Positions 26,113 to 37,390 of a stretch of 64,000 bases of DNA are shown in pieces. The stretch is taken from NCBI GenBank assembly GCA_947625605.1, contig CANQOY010000003.1, positions 1 to 64,000 of the forward strand, read 5' to 3'. The notes beneath the pieces are model-generated. The model saw only the letters and a list, made by a program, of their open reading frames with translations. It had not been told where the DNA came from and ran no database searches. The DNA comes from an uncultured Clostridia bacterium. GTDB taxonomy: Bacteria > Bacillota > Clostridia > Christensenellales > Borkfalkiaceae. Position numbers and translations under genes: made by a program. How positions within the stretch are numbered: position 1 is the first letter of the stretch; the number at the start of each line of letters is the position of its first letter.

Positions 26113-26316
26113 ATGATAGCTGAACGAATCAAAGAATTACGCACAGAAAAAGGGCTCTCGCAAGCACAACTCGGGAAAATAATCGGAGCAAGCCAAAAGG
26201 CAATCGATTTTTGGGAACGAGGCATTCATGAGCCAAAGGCGAGCTATATCATCGCCCTCTGCGACCATTTTGGCGTTTCCGCCGATTACCTCCTTGGAAG
26301 AAAGGAAATAGAATAA
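26113..26316 (+). CDS. XRE-family HTH regulator
   Basis: MIAERIKELRTEKGLSQAQLGKIIGASQKAIDFWERG...ADYLLGRKEIE. Confidence 0.92.
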   Translation: MIAERIKELRTEKGLSQAQLGKIIGASQKAIDFWERGIHEPKASYIIALCDHFGVSADYLLGRKEIE

Positions 26317-26473
26317 TCCTTTCCGTCTCCCCGTTTAGAGAGAAGAAGATAATTTAATTAAAATCGAGATATCTCAATAACGGCACCCGCGGCTATGCCA
26401 CGGGTCATGTTCAAATTAACATTTATTCAAGGAGTCGTAACGAGAGAAGCGGCGAGAAAGGATTTGGACGAAA

Positions 26474-27400
26474 TCACTTCGGGCGGTGCGGAGGGCGGCT
26501 GCGCCGCGCAAGCGTCAATGCGCCGAGAGAGATCGCTGCGCCGAAAAGAAGCAGCGCGAATGAAATCGCCCAACCCCATGCGTCCATCGAGACGGCGCTT
26601 CGCGCGAATGGCGCATAGATCGCCACGACGGAGCCCGTCACAAAGCCGAGAATGGCAAAGTACGTCGCGCGGGGGAACCGCTTCAACAGATGGCGCATAA
26701 ACAGAGAGATCAGGAAAAATCCCACAAGCATGCCGCAGCCCGCCGTCAACAGGACGGAGATGCTGACAAGAGGCTGTGTGCCCCTGAGGACGAACTCCGT
26801 GATGACGGAGACGAGGGGCGCATAGTAGCCGAAAATGAGGAGGAGCATGGAGCCCGAAATGCCGGGGACGACGAGGGCGCACGCGGCGACGGCCCCCACG
26901 AGGAACAAGAGGAGGTATCCGCCGAAGTCGAGGCGGTACAAGAATCCCTCGGCATGTTTTGCCGTGGGAAGAAACGCCAGCCCCGCCGCAACGAGGCAGG
27001 GAAGGAGGAAGGCCACGGCGTTCTTGAACGTAGGGCGCCCCGGTGCTTTCTCCTTGATGGCGGGAAGGCCGCCGAGCGCAAGCCCCACAAAGAGGGTCAC
27101 CGTGGGAACGGGATAGCGGCTGAGCCCCCACTGGATGGGAAACATGAGGGCGGCCGCCCCGAGCGCGGCCCCGATCGCCATGGGAAGCAGGGTGGAGAGA
27201 CTGCGCCTGAAATGCGAAAAGATCCCAGCAACGCTCTCCACGAGCCGCTCATAGACGCCGAGGATCGCCGCGACCGACCCTCCCGAAAATCCCGGAATGA
27301 TGAATGCAATGCCGATCGCCGCCCCCCGCAGGATATCCAACAGGAAGGCGGCGATCTTGTTTTGTCTCCCCTCGGAGGGAGTTGCGGCAGAGGGATCCAT
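26474..27400 (-). CDS. popT: DUF368 membrane protein (PopT-type undecaprenyl-phosphate translocase family)
   Basis: RGAAIGIAFIIPGFSGGSVAAILGVYERLVESV and repeated PGISGSMLLLIFGYY motif. Confidence 0.85.
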   Translation of the reverse strand: MDPSAATPSEGRQNKIAAFLLDILRGAAIGIAFIIPGFSGGSVAAILGVYERLVESVAGIFSHFRRSLSTLLPMAIGAALGAAALMFPIQWGLSRYPVPTVTLFVGLALGGLPAIKEKAPGRPTFKNAVAFLLPCLVAAGLAFLPTAKHAEGFLYRLDFGGYLLLFLVGAVAACALVVPGISGSMLLLIFGYYAPLVSVITEFVLRGTQPLVSISVLLTAGCGMLVGFFLISLFMRHLLKRFPRATYFAILGFVTGSVVAIYAPFARSAVSMDAWGWAISFALLLFGAAISLGALTLARRSRPPHRPK

Positions 27401-27551
27401 TTCCCTCTATTTTATTGCACTGCCGCGATGATATGTGAGAAATCTTTATTTCGATTTTTGTCGAATTAAAGCATTTTTGCGATTTTTTTGCTAAAATTAC
27501 GTCATTTTTTGGATTTTTGCGAATTTTCTCCATTTGGAGAAGCGGCGTTCT

Positions 27552-28961
<1,410 letters not shown>

Positions 28962-29966
28962 TTACGCCTCCGTTTCGGACATGGTACCCTTGATCACTGC
29001 GAGGAGGGAATATTCGCCCTCCGCGTCCAACGAAACTTCCCAGATCATGATCCCGCCGTATTGCTTCGCAAGCATGCACTTTTCGCGCATCAGCTCGGCG
29101 CCGTTATACGCCACGCCCTCGAAGAGATCCGCATGAAAATTCCCGACGTCCACCGCGATCAGATCGGAGAACGGGACGTAGGAATCCCAATTCAGGCTGC
29201 CGTTGCTGCGGTAGCCGCGCCCGTAAAAGGGCACGCCGAGCACGAGCTTTTCGCGCTCGATCCCTTTCTGCGTGAGAAAATATCCGAGGGACGCCTCGGC
29301 GAACGCATACGAGGAGTGGGAGGCGCTGTCCGCATCGTCGTCGTATGCCATGACGTTGACGAAGTCGAAACAGGCATACGTCTCGGGCGCGACCTTCTCG
29401 GAGACCCACTGCGCCGTCGCCGCGGTGAGGACATATCCCCTCTCGTCGCAGAGCGCGCGCAGGGAGCGCACCCAGCCCGCATAGTACTCCCAGATCTTGT
29501 GGTTTGAGGCGAGCTCGATATCGAGGTCGATGCCGTCCAGCCCGTGCGATCCGCAATATTGTATGATCTTGGCGTTGAACTCCGCCATCTCCTCGGGCGT
29601 ATCCAGCAGGGGCAGGTAGCCGTCGCATCCCCCTCCGCCGCCGAGCGCCGCCAAGACCTTGACGTCCGCCGCGTGCGCCCGCGCCACGAGGTCCGCCATG
29701 TCGGCGTCCGGGATCGAACAGGAGAGCTCGCCCTGCCCGTTCGGATTGCAAAACGCCACGTTCAGGTGGGTGAGCGCGGTGAAATCGAGCTTGCGGTAGA
29801 AAGAATAGGACCAATCGGGCAGATACCCGACGACGCGCGTTCTCGATGCAAGATCTTCGGGGTCCGTCGGCTCCTGCGGCTTCCCCGCGCAGCCGCACAG
29901 GCACATTGCCGCGGCCGCCGCCAACGCAAACGCACACATCGCCTTGGTCCTCAAACGCTTCCTCAT
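28962..29966 (-). CDS. Glycoside hydrolase family 18 lipoprotein (chitinase-like)
   Basis: Lipobox LCGC; catalytic motif LDGIDLDIE. Confidence 0.88.
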   Translation of the reverse strand: MRKRLRTKAMCAFALAAAAAMCLCGCAGKPQEPTDPEDLASRTRVVGYLPDWSYSFYRKLDFTALTHLNVAFCNPNGQGELSCSIPDADMADLVARAHAADVKVLAALGGGGGCDGYLPLLDTPEEMAEFNAKIIQYCGSHGLDGIDLDIELASNHKIWEYYAGWVRSLRALCDERGYVLTAATAQWVSEKVAPETYACFDFVNVMAYDDDADSASHSSYAFAEASLGYFLTQKGIEREKLVLGVPFYGRGYRSNGSLNWDSYVPFSDLIAVDVGNFHADLFEGVAYNGAELMREKCMLAKQYGGIMIWEVSLDAEGEYSLLAVIKGTMSETEA

Positions 29967-30209
29967 CTTCTTCTCCTCCGCACATCTTTCTGATGGTATC
30001 ATACCGCCGAAAGGGCGTTTTGTCAACCTCGTCGAGGGAAAATTTCCGCGCATGGCCGCAAGCGGGCGAAAACCGCGCCGCCTTCCGTTCCCCCTCTTGC
30101 ATTTTTGCCCGAGGTGTGCTATAATCTCCGTGAAGCCGCTTTCTCGCGGAAAATATCCCCCCGCGGCGCCCCGTAAGCGGAAGGCCGCCGCCCAAAAGGA
30201 GATACGGAC

Positions 30210-31181
30210 ATGAAAAGGACGCTGAAACTTTTCCTGAGCCTTGCCACGGCGCTGGGCGTCGTCTGTGCCCTCGCCGCCTGCGGCGAGCCCCACAAGCACA
30301 ATCTGGTTTGGCTGCACAGCCCCACCGAGCACTGGCAGGTGTGCACCGTCCCCGGGTGCGACGGCTCCTTCGACGAAGCGCGCGGCGAGCATGTCGGCTC
30401 CCCGTGCGAGGTCTGCGGACCCGCCTTCCGTGCGGTCGCCTTTTATACGGGCATCAACGATCAGGCGCATGTGAGTTTCGTCAACGAGGCCAATCAATGG
30501 TTTGCGGAACAGGCCGTCGCGTGCAACTTTCTCTATGAGGCCACGAACGATTGGAGCAAGCTCAACGACGAATTCCTCGAAGAGTACGACCTCGTGCTCT
30601 TCCTCGACACGCGGCCCGAAGAGGCCTCCGCGCGCGAGGCCTTTGAGCGGTACATGAAAAACGGCGGCGCGTGGATGGGCTTCCATTTCAGCGCGTTCGC
30701 CCTCACGCCCTCCGACTACGAGCAGAATTGGGATTGGTACCACGACGAATTCCTCGGCTCGGGGGAGTATGTGAGCAACACCTGGGAACCCACGGCCGAA
30801 GTCCTCAAAGTGGAGACGCACGATCACCCCGCTACGGAGCATCTTCCCGATACCTTCCTCTCGCAGCCCTGCGAATGGTATGCGTGGGAGTTTGACCTCA
30901 GGGAGAATCCCGATATCACCATCCTCGCCGCCCTCGACTCCACCATCCCCGAATCGAGCTTCCCAGTAGGGAACAACAAGGAGAAACCGTGGGAGATCTG
31001 GCAGGACGGTTACTACCCCGTCGTTTGGGCGAACAACAACTATCGGATGATGTACCTCAATATGGGGCACAACCTCGTCACCTACGGCAGCAACAGCCGT
31101 GATCTCTCCTCCACGTTCGGCAACGAAGAGCAGGACCGCCTCGTGATCGACGGAATGTTCGGCCTGACAAGGCCGGAATAA
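30210..31181 (+). CDS. Lipoprotein with ThuA-like domain
   Basis: Lipobox LAAC; GGAWMGFHFSAF, YPVVWANNNYRMMYLNMGHN. Confidence 0.78.
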   Translation: MKRTLKLFLSLATALGVVCALAACGEPHKHNLVWLHSPTEHWQVCTVPGCDGSFDEARGEHVGSPCEVCGPAFRAVAFYTGINDQAHVSFVNEANQWFAEQAVACNFLYEATNDWSKLNDEFLEEYDLVLFLDTRPEEASAREAFERYMKNGGAWMGFHFSAFALTPSDYEQNWDWYHDEFLGSGEYVSNTWEPTAEVLKVETHDHPATEHLPDTFLSQPCEWYAWEFDLRENPDITILAALDSTIPESSFPVGNNKEKPWEIWQDGYYPVVWANNNYRMMYLNMGHNLVTYGSNSRDLSSTFGNEEQDRLVIDGMFGLTRPE

Positions 31182-31199
31182 ATATCCAATCGATTGCCC

Positions 31200-31560
31200 T
31201 ATTGTCATACCGCCCCGCCCGCACGTTCTTATCGTTGTCCAAGGGCGGCACGAGCCCGCAAGGGCGAAGTATTTCGCGGAGCGGGCGAGTGACTCCTCTT
31301 GGTCGATGGCGGACTTCGTATAGGGGGATTCTCTCGGGGCGTTGCCCCTCGGAATGACAGGAAGAGACAAGGACATGGTTCTTCCTGTCATACCGAGGCC
31401 GCGGAGCGGGCGAGTGTATCCCCTTGGTCGTTGACGGACTTCGTATAGGGGGATTCTCTCCTCCCTCGCAGGCTCAGTCGTCGGAATGACAGCGTGGGAC
31501 AAAGCGTGCGGAGCGGAATGACAGCGTGGGACAAGGCATTTTCGTTTAGATAGCCAAGGG
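31200..31560. repeat. Dispersed intergenic repeat cluster, copy B (inverted relative to copy A)
   Basis: TCATACCGCCCCGCCCGCACGTTCTTATCGTTGTCCAAGG... is the reverse complement of about 2835-2940; 31433-31492 is the reverse complement of about 2658-2716. Confidence 0.85.
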
Positions 31561-31614
31561 GAGGCAACCGATTGCCTCCCCTTCATGATTTTTCGAAAAT
31601 ATGCGACAGATTGC

Positions 31615-32250
31615 TTATTTCGCACGCACCATGTCCGCGGCGGGATCCGCAGGTTCTTCCGCAATCTCACCGCTCTCGGCGGGCGCCTCGGCCCCCATGA
31701 CGGAGACATTTTGAAGCGCCTTCGCAAGCCGTTTCGCGGCGGAAAACTCCATATTTCTCTCCAAAAAGGCCGTGTTCGCGCCCTCCCAAACAAAGAGCGT
31801 CCCGCTGATGTTGACGATATCGAAGAGGATGTCGTACTTGGCGGATTGGAGGAAATAGCTCACGATGAGCACCGCCGCACCCGCGCCGATGAGCGCCCAA
31901 CCGCTCCAACGGTGGCCGTTCCCCGATTTGAGCGCCAAATAGGCGGAGAGCTTGATGTTCTGCAAGATGATCTCCTCGCATTCCTCGCGGGCGTACGCCC
32001 CGAAATCGCGGATATGTACCTCGACGTTCAGCTTGTACGTTCTGGGCAGGATCTCGGCCGCCTCACGGATATCCGAGAAGAGTTTCTCGTTGAGTTTCTC
32101 CGTATGCTCGTCCCCAAAGTTGGGATTGACGAGTTCTTCGAATGTGTCGTAGAAGAGCTTCAACGTCGCGATCTTGCCCTCGATGGTAAAAAATTTGCTC
32201 AACAGCCGATCTCTCAGCTCGCTTTCCAGCTTCTTTGCCTTCATACCCAT
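31615..32250 (-). CDS. Uncharacterised membrane-associated protein
   Basis: 211-aa ORF with two hydrophobic segments. Confidence 0.7.
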   Translation of the reverse strand: MGMKAKKLESELRDRLLSKFFTIEGKIATLKLFYDTFEELVNPNFGDEHTEKLNEKLFSDIREAAEILPRTYKLNVEVHIRDFGAYAREECEEIILQNIKLSAYLALKSGNGHRWSGWALIGAGAAVLIVSYFLQSAKYDILFDIVNISGTLFVWEGANTAFLERNMEFSAAKRLAKALQNVSVMGAEAPAESGEIAEEPADPAADMVRAK

Positions 32251-32280
32251 CCTCCCGCCGCGGGTTTTTTACGGCCTTCT

Positions 32281-33453
32281 TCAAAGGCTCTCTTTGAGGA
32301 CGGCGAGGATCTCCTCGGCCGTCAGAACTTTATAGCCGCCGTCCATCACGAGGGTGCTCTTTGCGATGCCTTCGAGCATCCCCTCGGTAACGCCGAGCTC
32401 GGAGAGGTGCATCACGAGCCCGAGTTGGGTCATCCATGCCTCCATGGCGGCCAGCCCTTCGCGCGCCGTCTGCATCTCGGACTTCCCGCGGGGATCGACG
32501 TTCCATACGCTTGCGGCATAGCGCGCGAACTTGGCCGTTCCGTACGGAAGAATGTGCCGATAGTAGGGCATGGATACCGCGGAGAGCGTCATTCCGTGCG
32601 TGGCGTCCGTGTGCGCGCCCACCGCCTGCCCGAGCATGTGCACTTCCCAATCCGTCGTCTTGCCCTTTGCAACGAGGGTATTGAGCGCCCATGTCGCGAT
32701 CCACATGATGTTGCTCCTCGCCTCATAGTCGAGCGGAGCCTTTGCGGCGATCTCCGCGCTGTGAATGAGGGAGCGGAGAAGCCCCTCCATGAGATAGTCG
32801 GAGGTGTTGTCGTCCGTGCCGGAGAAATACTGTTCGAGAATGTGCGACATGATATCGTAGATGCCCGAGATCATCTGGTACTTCGGCAGGGTAAAGGTAA
32901 ATTCCGGGTTGAGAACGGAGAATTTGGGGAACACCCTCTCCCCGAACACATGGCCGATTTTGAGCTTCTGCGCGCGGTTCGTGATCACGGATCCGCCGTT
33001 CATCTCGCTCCCCGTGCCCACCATGGTGAGCACGCAGCCGACGGGAATGATCGGAAGATCGTCCGCAGGCTCTTCAAAGCGGAGGTAGTACTTCTCCCAC
33101 GGGTCCTCGCCGCAATGCGCCGAGACGGAGACGGCCTTGGCGTAGTCGCACACGGAGCCGCCGCCCACCGCGAGGATGAGGTCGGCATCGGCGGCAAGGG
33201 CGCGCTCGCACCCCTCCTTCAACTTCTCCGTCGTGGGGTTCGGCATGACGCCGGGGTCCTCGTACACCGTCTTTCCGTTCCTTTGCAGGATGGCGACCAC
33301 GCGGTCATAGATCCCGTTCTTCTTTATGGAACCGCCGCCGTAGACGAGGAGCACGTTCTTCCCGTACTTGGGGAGCTCCTCGTCGAGGCCTTCGAGCGCA
33401 TCCTTACCGAAATAGAGTTTGGTGGGATTGCAGTAAGTGAAATTGCCGAGCAT
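32281..33453 (-). CDS. Iron-containing alcohol dehydrogenase (BDH/YqhD-like)
   Basis: GGGSVCDYAKAV, GTGSEMNGGSVIT, typical NFTYCNPTKLYFG N-terminus. Confidence 0.93.
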   Translation of the reverse strand: MLGNFTYCNPTKLYFGKDALEGLDEELPKYGKNVLLVYGGGSIKKNGIYDRVVAILQRNGKTVYEDPGVMPNPTTEKLKEGCERALAADADLILAVGGGSVCDYAKAVSVSAHCGEDPWEKYYLRFEEPADDLPIIPVGCVLTMVGTGSEMNGGSVITNRAQKLKIGHVFGERVFPKFSVLNPEFTFTLPKYQMISGIYDIMSHILEQYFSGTDDNTSDYLMEGLLRSLIHSAEIAAKAPLDYEARSNIMWIATWALNTLVAKGKTTDWEVHMLGQAVGAHTDATHGMTLSAVSMPYYRHILPYGTAKFARYAASVWNVDPRGKSEMQTAREGLAAMEAWMTQLGLVMHLSELGVTEGMLEGIAKSTLVMDGGYKVLTAEEILAVLKESL

Positions 33454-33543
33454 CTTCTTTCTCTCCTTTCCCTTTTCAGGTCATTTTTACGCCGATGACG
33501 CGGACATGGTGCCGTCGTTTTCGCTCATCGGAACATTTTTCTG

Positions 33544-33600
33544 TTGCCGCGGGAGCTCCCGCGGCAAGAAAAGGATACCACATTTCTTGCGCGAAGTCAA
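33544..33600 (-). promoter_or_regulatory. Promoter and perfect 24-bp palindrome upstream of the Fe-ADH gene
   Basis: Minus strand TTGACT-N17-TATCCT (33600-33572), then TTGCCGCGGGAGCTCCCGCGGCAA (33544-33567). Confidence 0.6.
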
Positions 33601-33695
33601 CCCCCTCCCCGCAATAAAAAACAAACATTTTCCGCTTTCACCCGTTCGGGGTTGACGGGGACGGAAAAAAGGTGTATCATAGCAAAAAAGGAGGA

Positions 33696-34088
33696 ATGCG
33701 TATGGTGGAAGTGGTTGCGGCGCTCATTCGGAGCGGAGAAAAGTTTCTGATCTGCCAGCGGCCGCCGCACAAGGCGAGAGGGCTCCTCTGGGAGTTCGTC
33801 GGCGGAAAGGTCGAGCAGGGCGAAAGCAAGGAGCAGGCGCTCGTCCGCGAGTGCCGTGAGGAGCTCGGGATCACCGTCTCGGTCGGGGAGGTTTTCTGCA
33901 CGCTCGTACACGAATATCCGGATATCTGCGTGCGCCTGACCCTCTTCCGGTGCACGATCGCGGAGGGCGAGCCGCGCAGGCTGGAACACAACGATCTGCA
34001 ATGGATCACGCCGTCCGAGATACCCATGTACGCGTTCTGCCCCGCAGACGAGGAGATCCTGCGCAGGATCATGCACGGCGAACGGTAG
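33696..34088 (+). CDS. NUDIX hydrolase (MutT-like)
   Basis: NUDIX box GKVEQGESKEQALVRECREELGI. Confidence 0.93.
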   Translation: MRMVEVVAALIRSGEKFLICQRPPHKARGLLWEFVGGKVEQGESKEQALVRECREELGITVSVGEVFCTLVHEYPDICVRLTLFRCTIAEGEPRRLEHNDLQWITPSEIPMYAFCPADEEILRRIMHGER

Positions 34089-34169
34089 GCACGGCAGCGG
34101 AATATATTGCGGCCGAGCAGAAAAGAACGGCGGGATCTTTCCCGCCGTTCTCCTTGTTTGTGCCTGTTT

Positions 34170-34367
34170 TTACTCGATACCTTCGTTCAGCTTTGCGAGA
34201 AGGGCGTCGAGGTCCTGCCCGTGAACGGAGACGGCCTCGGCGATCGTTTCGCCGTGCGCGAGGGCGCAGCCGAAGCAGTGCATCCCCGCGGACATGAGGA
34301 TCTCCGCCGCGTCGGGATTGAGTTCAAGGCAATCCGCGATCAATGTATCTGCCGTGATTTTAGCCAT
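34170..34367 (-). CDS. DUF1858 domain protein
   Basis: MAKITADTLIADCLELNPDAAEILMSAGMHCFGCALAHGETIAEA. Confidence 0.88.
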   Translation of the reverse strand: MAKITADTLIADCLELNPDAAEILMSAGMHCFGCALAHGETIAEAVSVHGQDLDALLAKLNEGIE

Positions 34368-34452
34368 ACTGTCACTCCTTTGTTTTTAGTCACCCATATT
34401 TTACCACACTTTCGCGCGCATTACAACTCTTTTGGAGGCTTTTTTCAAATTT

Positions 34453-34908
34453 TCAGAGCCCGATGAGCCAATACAGAAGCCCGACCGCGGCGCCCGCGCT
34501 CACCCCGAATACGATGATGGGCCCCGCCACGATGAACATCTTTGCGGCCATGCCATAGACATACCCCTCCGTCTTGAACTCGATGGCGGGAGAGGCGACG
34601 GAGTTCGCAAACCCCGTAATGGGGACGATGCTCCCCGCGCCCGCGTTCTTCCCGATGCGGTCGTAAACGCCGAGCCCCGTGAGGAGGGTACCCAAAAAGA
34701 TGAGCAGGATGGAGACCGTTCCCGCGAGCATGTCGCCCGTGAGCCCCGCAAATTCGAGCATGTAGCGGAAAAACTGCCCGATACTGCAAATGAATCCCCC
34801 CACGAGAAAGGCCCGCAGACAGGTCTCGAAATGCTTGGTGGGCGGCGCGAAGGAATCCACATAGCGGAGATAATTCCGGTTGTAATTCTCCTTGTTCTTT
34901 CCCGTCAC
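34453..34908 (-). CDS. spoVAC: Stage V sporulation protein AC (GTG start proposed)
   Basis: SFAPPTKHFETCLRAFLVGGFICSIGQ...PITGFANSVASPAIEFKTEGYVYGMAAKMF. Confidence 0.9.
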   Translation of the reverse strand: MTGKNKENYNRNYLRYVDSFAPPTKHFETCLRAFLVGGFICSIGQFFRYMLEFAGLTGDMLAGTVSILLIFLGTLLTGLGVYDRIGKNAGAGSIVPITGFANSVASPAIEFKTEGYVYGMAAKMFIVAGPIIVFGVSAGAAVGLLYWLIGL

Positions 34909-35051
34909 GGCCTGAGCTCCTCCCGCGATCGCTCGGGGAAGCAAGTCTCCCGCTCCTCCCGCGTCTTTTCCAGAGGATTGCGCTTGATTTTCTTCATGGA
35001 TATAATTTGGGAAAAACAGCGCGATCTTATACGGCGATACGCTCTCTTGCG

Positions 35052-35543
35052 CTAAATGTACGAGGCGAGAAGATCGAGCAGGGTGGGATAGAACTCCCCG
35101 AGATAGGACTGCGCGAGCGTATCCATGCTGCATGCCTGAAAGCGCGCGTTGGGCTCGCTCACCGTGCGCATGTAGTACTCCCGCACCACGAGAAAGCGCT
35201 GCGAATAGGAAAGATTGTAGTTCGGGTTCTCGGGATACCGATAGGGCCCGAGCTCGTTGCCCTCGCTCCCCAGCGCCTCGTAGGAGAGCTGATAGCGCAG
35301 GTCCTCTCTGACGGCCTCCACGGCCGCGTCCATCTCCACGCGGATGCGCGAGCTCTCCCGCTCGTACACGGAGGAGCGGGCGTTATCGTTTTTGAGCAGG
35401 CGGTAGAAGAGCTTTTCGAGCGACGCGTCTGCCTTCGCCACGATCTCGTCCTTTCTCGCCTGCGCCGCGCGGACCATGGAGAGCTGCACGGGGTTAAGAT
35501 CCTCATATTGGGGATCGGAAAGGTCGATGATGTCGATCGTCAT
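35052..35543 (-). CDS. Uncharacterised phage-operon protein
   Basis: Last gene of the head operon; 4-nt start/stop overlap with the neighbour. Confidence 0.7.
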   Translation of the reverse strand: MTIDIIDLSDPQYEDLNPVQLSMVRAAQARKDEIVAKADASLEKLFYRLLKNDNARSSVYERESSRIRVEMDAAVEAVREDLRYQLSYEALGSEGNELGPYRYPENPNYNLSYSQRFLVVREYYMRTVSEPNARFQACSMDTLAQSYLGEFYPTLLDLLASYI

Positions 35544-36826
35544 GCCGCGTCCTCCCTGTAATACAATTTGAAGCCATGCACCGATGCGTTTGCGTTTGTG
35601 CGCAGCTCAACGCGGACATGGGTGCCGCGCAGCACGCGAGGAAGCGGGATCACGGCATTTGCGGGCGCCGCGATCTCCACGTTCGTTTTCCCCGACCTCA
35701 GGGCGAGGGTGAACTGCCCTTCCCCCTCCACGCAGACCGCTTCCTGCCGCACGGGGCCGCGCGCGGAAAGGGCGAGGCGGAAGGAGAGGAAAGGCTCCTC
35801 CCCGCCCGCAGGCGCGCCCTGCGGCGTGAGCCGCATGAGCGTCTCTCCGGGCTTACAGTACACAGCGGCGTGGTCGCCCGCGAGCAGGTCGGTGTGATGG
35901 AGGATGATGTGCCCTACGCCCTCTGCGGGATCGTAGCAGAGGATGGCCTTCTCTCCCGACCCGAGCGTGACGATCGCATAGTACCTCCCCGCGTGCGCCG
36001 CCGTGACCGCGGGGCTCACGGGCACGACCCCTTCGGGCAGGCGGTACGCCCGTTCGCACCCGTTTTCGCGCAGCGTGCAGAGCCCGCGCTCGGCGAGGAA
36101 CACGACGCAATTTCCGCAGTTTCTTGCGCTCTTTGCCATGACCATGCCCGCGTCAAAGGGCACTTTTTCAAATTTGAAGTCCAAATCGTCCGCATCGGCG
36201 CGCAGGCGCAAAATCTCCCGCTCGCGAAAGACGATCAGCCGATCTCCGAAGGATACGAGGTCCACGATATTTCCGCCCGCGGTGGAGAGCGCGATCTTGC
36301 CCGTCCGCGCCTCCGTGAGCGCAAAGGTCGCCGTTTCGAGCGGTGCGGAATAGCAGAGGCTGCTGCCCTTTCCGACATAGAGCCGCTCGCGGTGGACGGC
36401 GATGCAATCGCCGCCCGAAACGGAGGAGACCTGCGCGTACGTCCCCGACTGGATCTTGAAACAGTACTTGTCCGTCGCGATGTAGACGATCTCCTCCCCC
36501 TCCCGCGTACAGAAAGAGGCCATGTCGGTTGCCTCATCGGTCATGAAATACAGCTTGTCGTTCGTCAGGTCGAAGAGGTATTTCAGGTCAACGATTCGGG
36601 CAAACCCGTACAGGCCGCCGCCCACCGCAAAGAGCATGGCGATGCCCGCGTTGATCTCGGTCTCGCCCTCCACGCCCTCCGCCGTGACGAACGCGCCGCT
36701 GTCCTGACGGAAGTGGACGGCGCTCAGGCCGCACTCGCCGTGCTCGGCAAGATATGCGGCGGTGACGTGCAGGCTCTTGCGGTTGATGTTCGGGACGGAA
36801 AGGGAAGAGGTCGAACTCATGCCCAC
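35540..36826 (-). CDS. Putative phage neck / DNA-stabilisation-like beta-repeat protein
   Basis: Repetitive beta-rich protein in operon position after a connector-sized gene; function inferred from order. Confidence 0.5.
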   Translation of the reverse strand: MGMSSTSSLSVPNINRKSLHVTAAYLAEHGECGLSAVHFRQDSGAFVTAEGVEGETEINAGIAMLFAVGGGLYGFARIVDLKYLFDLTNDKLYFMTDEATDMASFCTREGEEIVYIATDKYCFKIQSGTYAQVSSVSGGDCIAVHRERLYVGKGSSLCYSAPLETATFALTEARTGKIALSTAGGNIVDLVSFGDRLIVFREREILRLRADADDLDFKFEKVPFDAGMVMAKSARNCGNCVVFLAERGLCTLRENGCERAYRLPEGVVPVSPAVTAAHAGRYYAIVTLGSGEKAILCYDPAEGVGHIILHHTDLLAGDHAAVYCKPGETLMRLTPQGAPAGGEEPFLSFRLALSARGPVRQEAVCVEGEGQFTLALRSGKTNVEIAAPANAVIPLPRVLRGTHVRVELRTNANASVHGFKLYYREDAA

Positions 36827-37371
36827 CTCCTCGCCCTGACCGCGAGTTTATGGCGAACGATGTTGGCCGCCCGCACGGCGTCGCGGAAGCGCTTTTCGAA
36901 GGCGGCCGCCTCCTCATACCTGCCCTGCGCGAGTAGAAATTCCGCTGCGGCGCCCATGGCGAGCAGCCGCTCGGAGACCTTTCCGCTGTAATCGCTCGTG
37001 CCGCCGAGCTCCTTCTTCCGCGGGGCGAAGGCATACACGATCTCGGCCTCCCCCGCCCCGCCCCCGATGCCGATGGCATCGGGGAGGAGCTCAAACGGGA
37101 TATCCATGCCCGAGGTTGACCTCACGGAAAGGATGTCGATGGGCGCTTCCGAGAGCTTGGCATAGGCGATCTTTCCGTCCTCCGCGGAGACGGTCTCGCG
37201 CTTTTTGAGCGGGATGTGATCGAGGGCGACTTCGTTTTCCACGAGGTTGAAGCAACGGACGAGGACGTCGATCTCTTCGCTCTCCCGCGCTTCGGCAGCG
37301 GCCTGCGCGAGGTCCTCCCTGCCGGCAAGCCCCGCCGCCGTCGCGATCACGTCTTTGACTTGAATCGGCAT
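36817..37371 (-). CDS. Putative phage head-tail connector/adaptor
   Basis: 184 aa, position directly after the major capsid gene. Confidence 0.5.
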   Translation of the reverse strand: MPIQVKDVIATAAGLAGREDLAQAAAEARESEEIDVLVRCFNLVENEVALDHIPLKKRETVSAEDGKIAYAKLSEAPIDILSVRSTSGMDIPFELLPDAIGIGGGAGEAEIVYAFAPRKKELGGTSDYSGKVSERLLAMGAAAEFLLAQGRYEEAAAFEKRFRDAVRAANIVRHKLAVRARRWA

Positions 37372-37390
37372 TCGTCACCTCCTTTCCGCT

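Noticed and set aside
28962-31793. 943-aa minus-strand ORF including the GH18 gene
   Set aside because: The upstream extension runs through the ThuA gene antisense and an intergenic repeat; the lipoprotein signal sets the real start at 29966.
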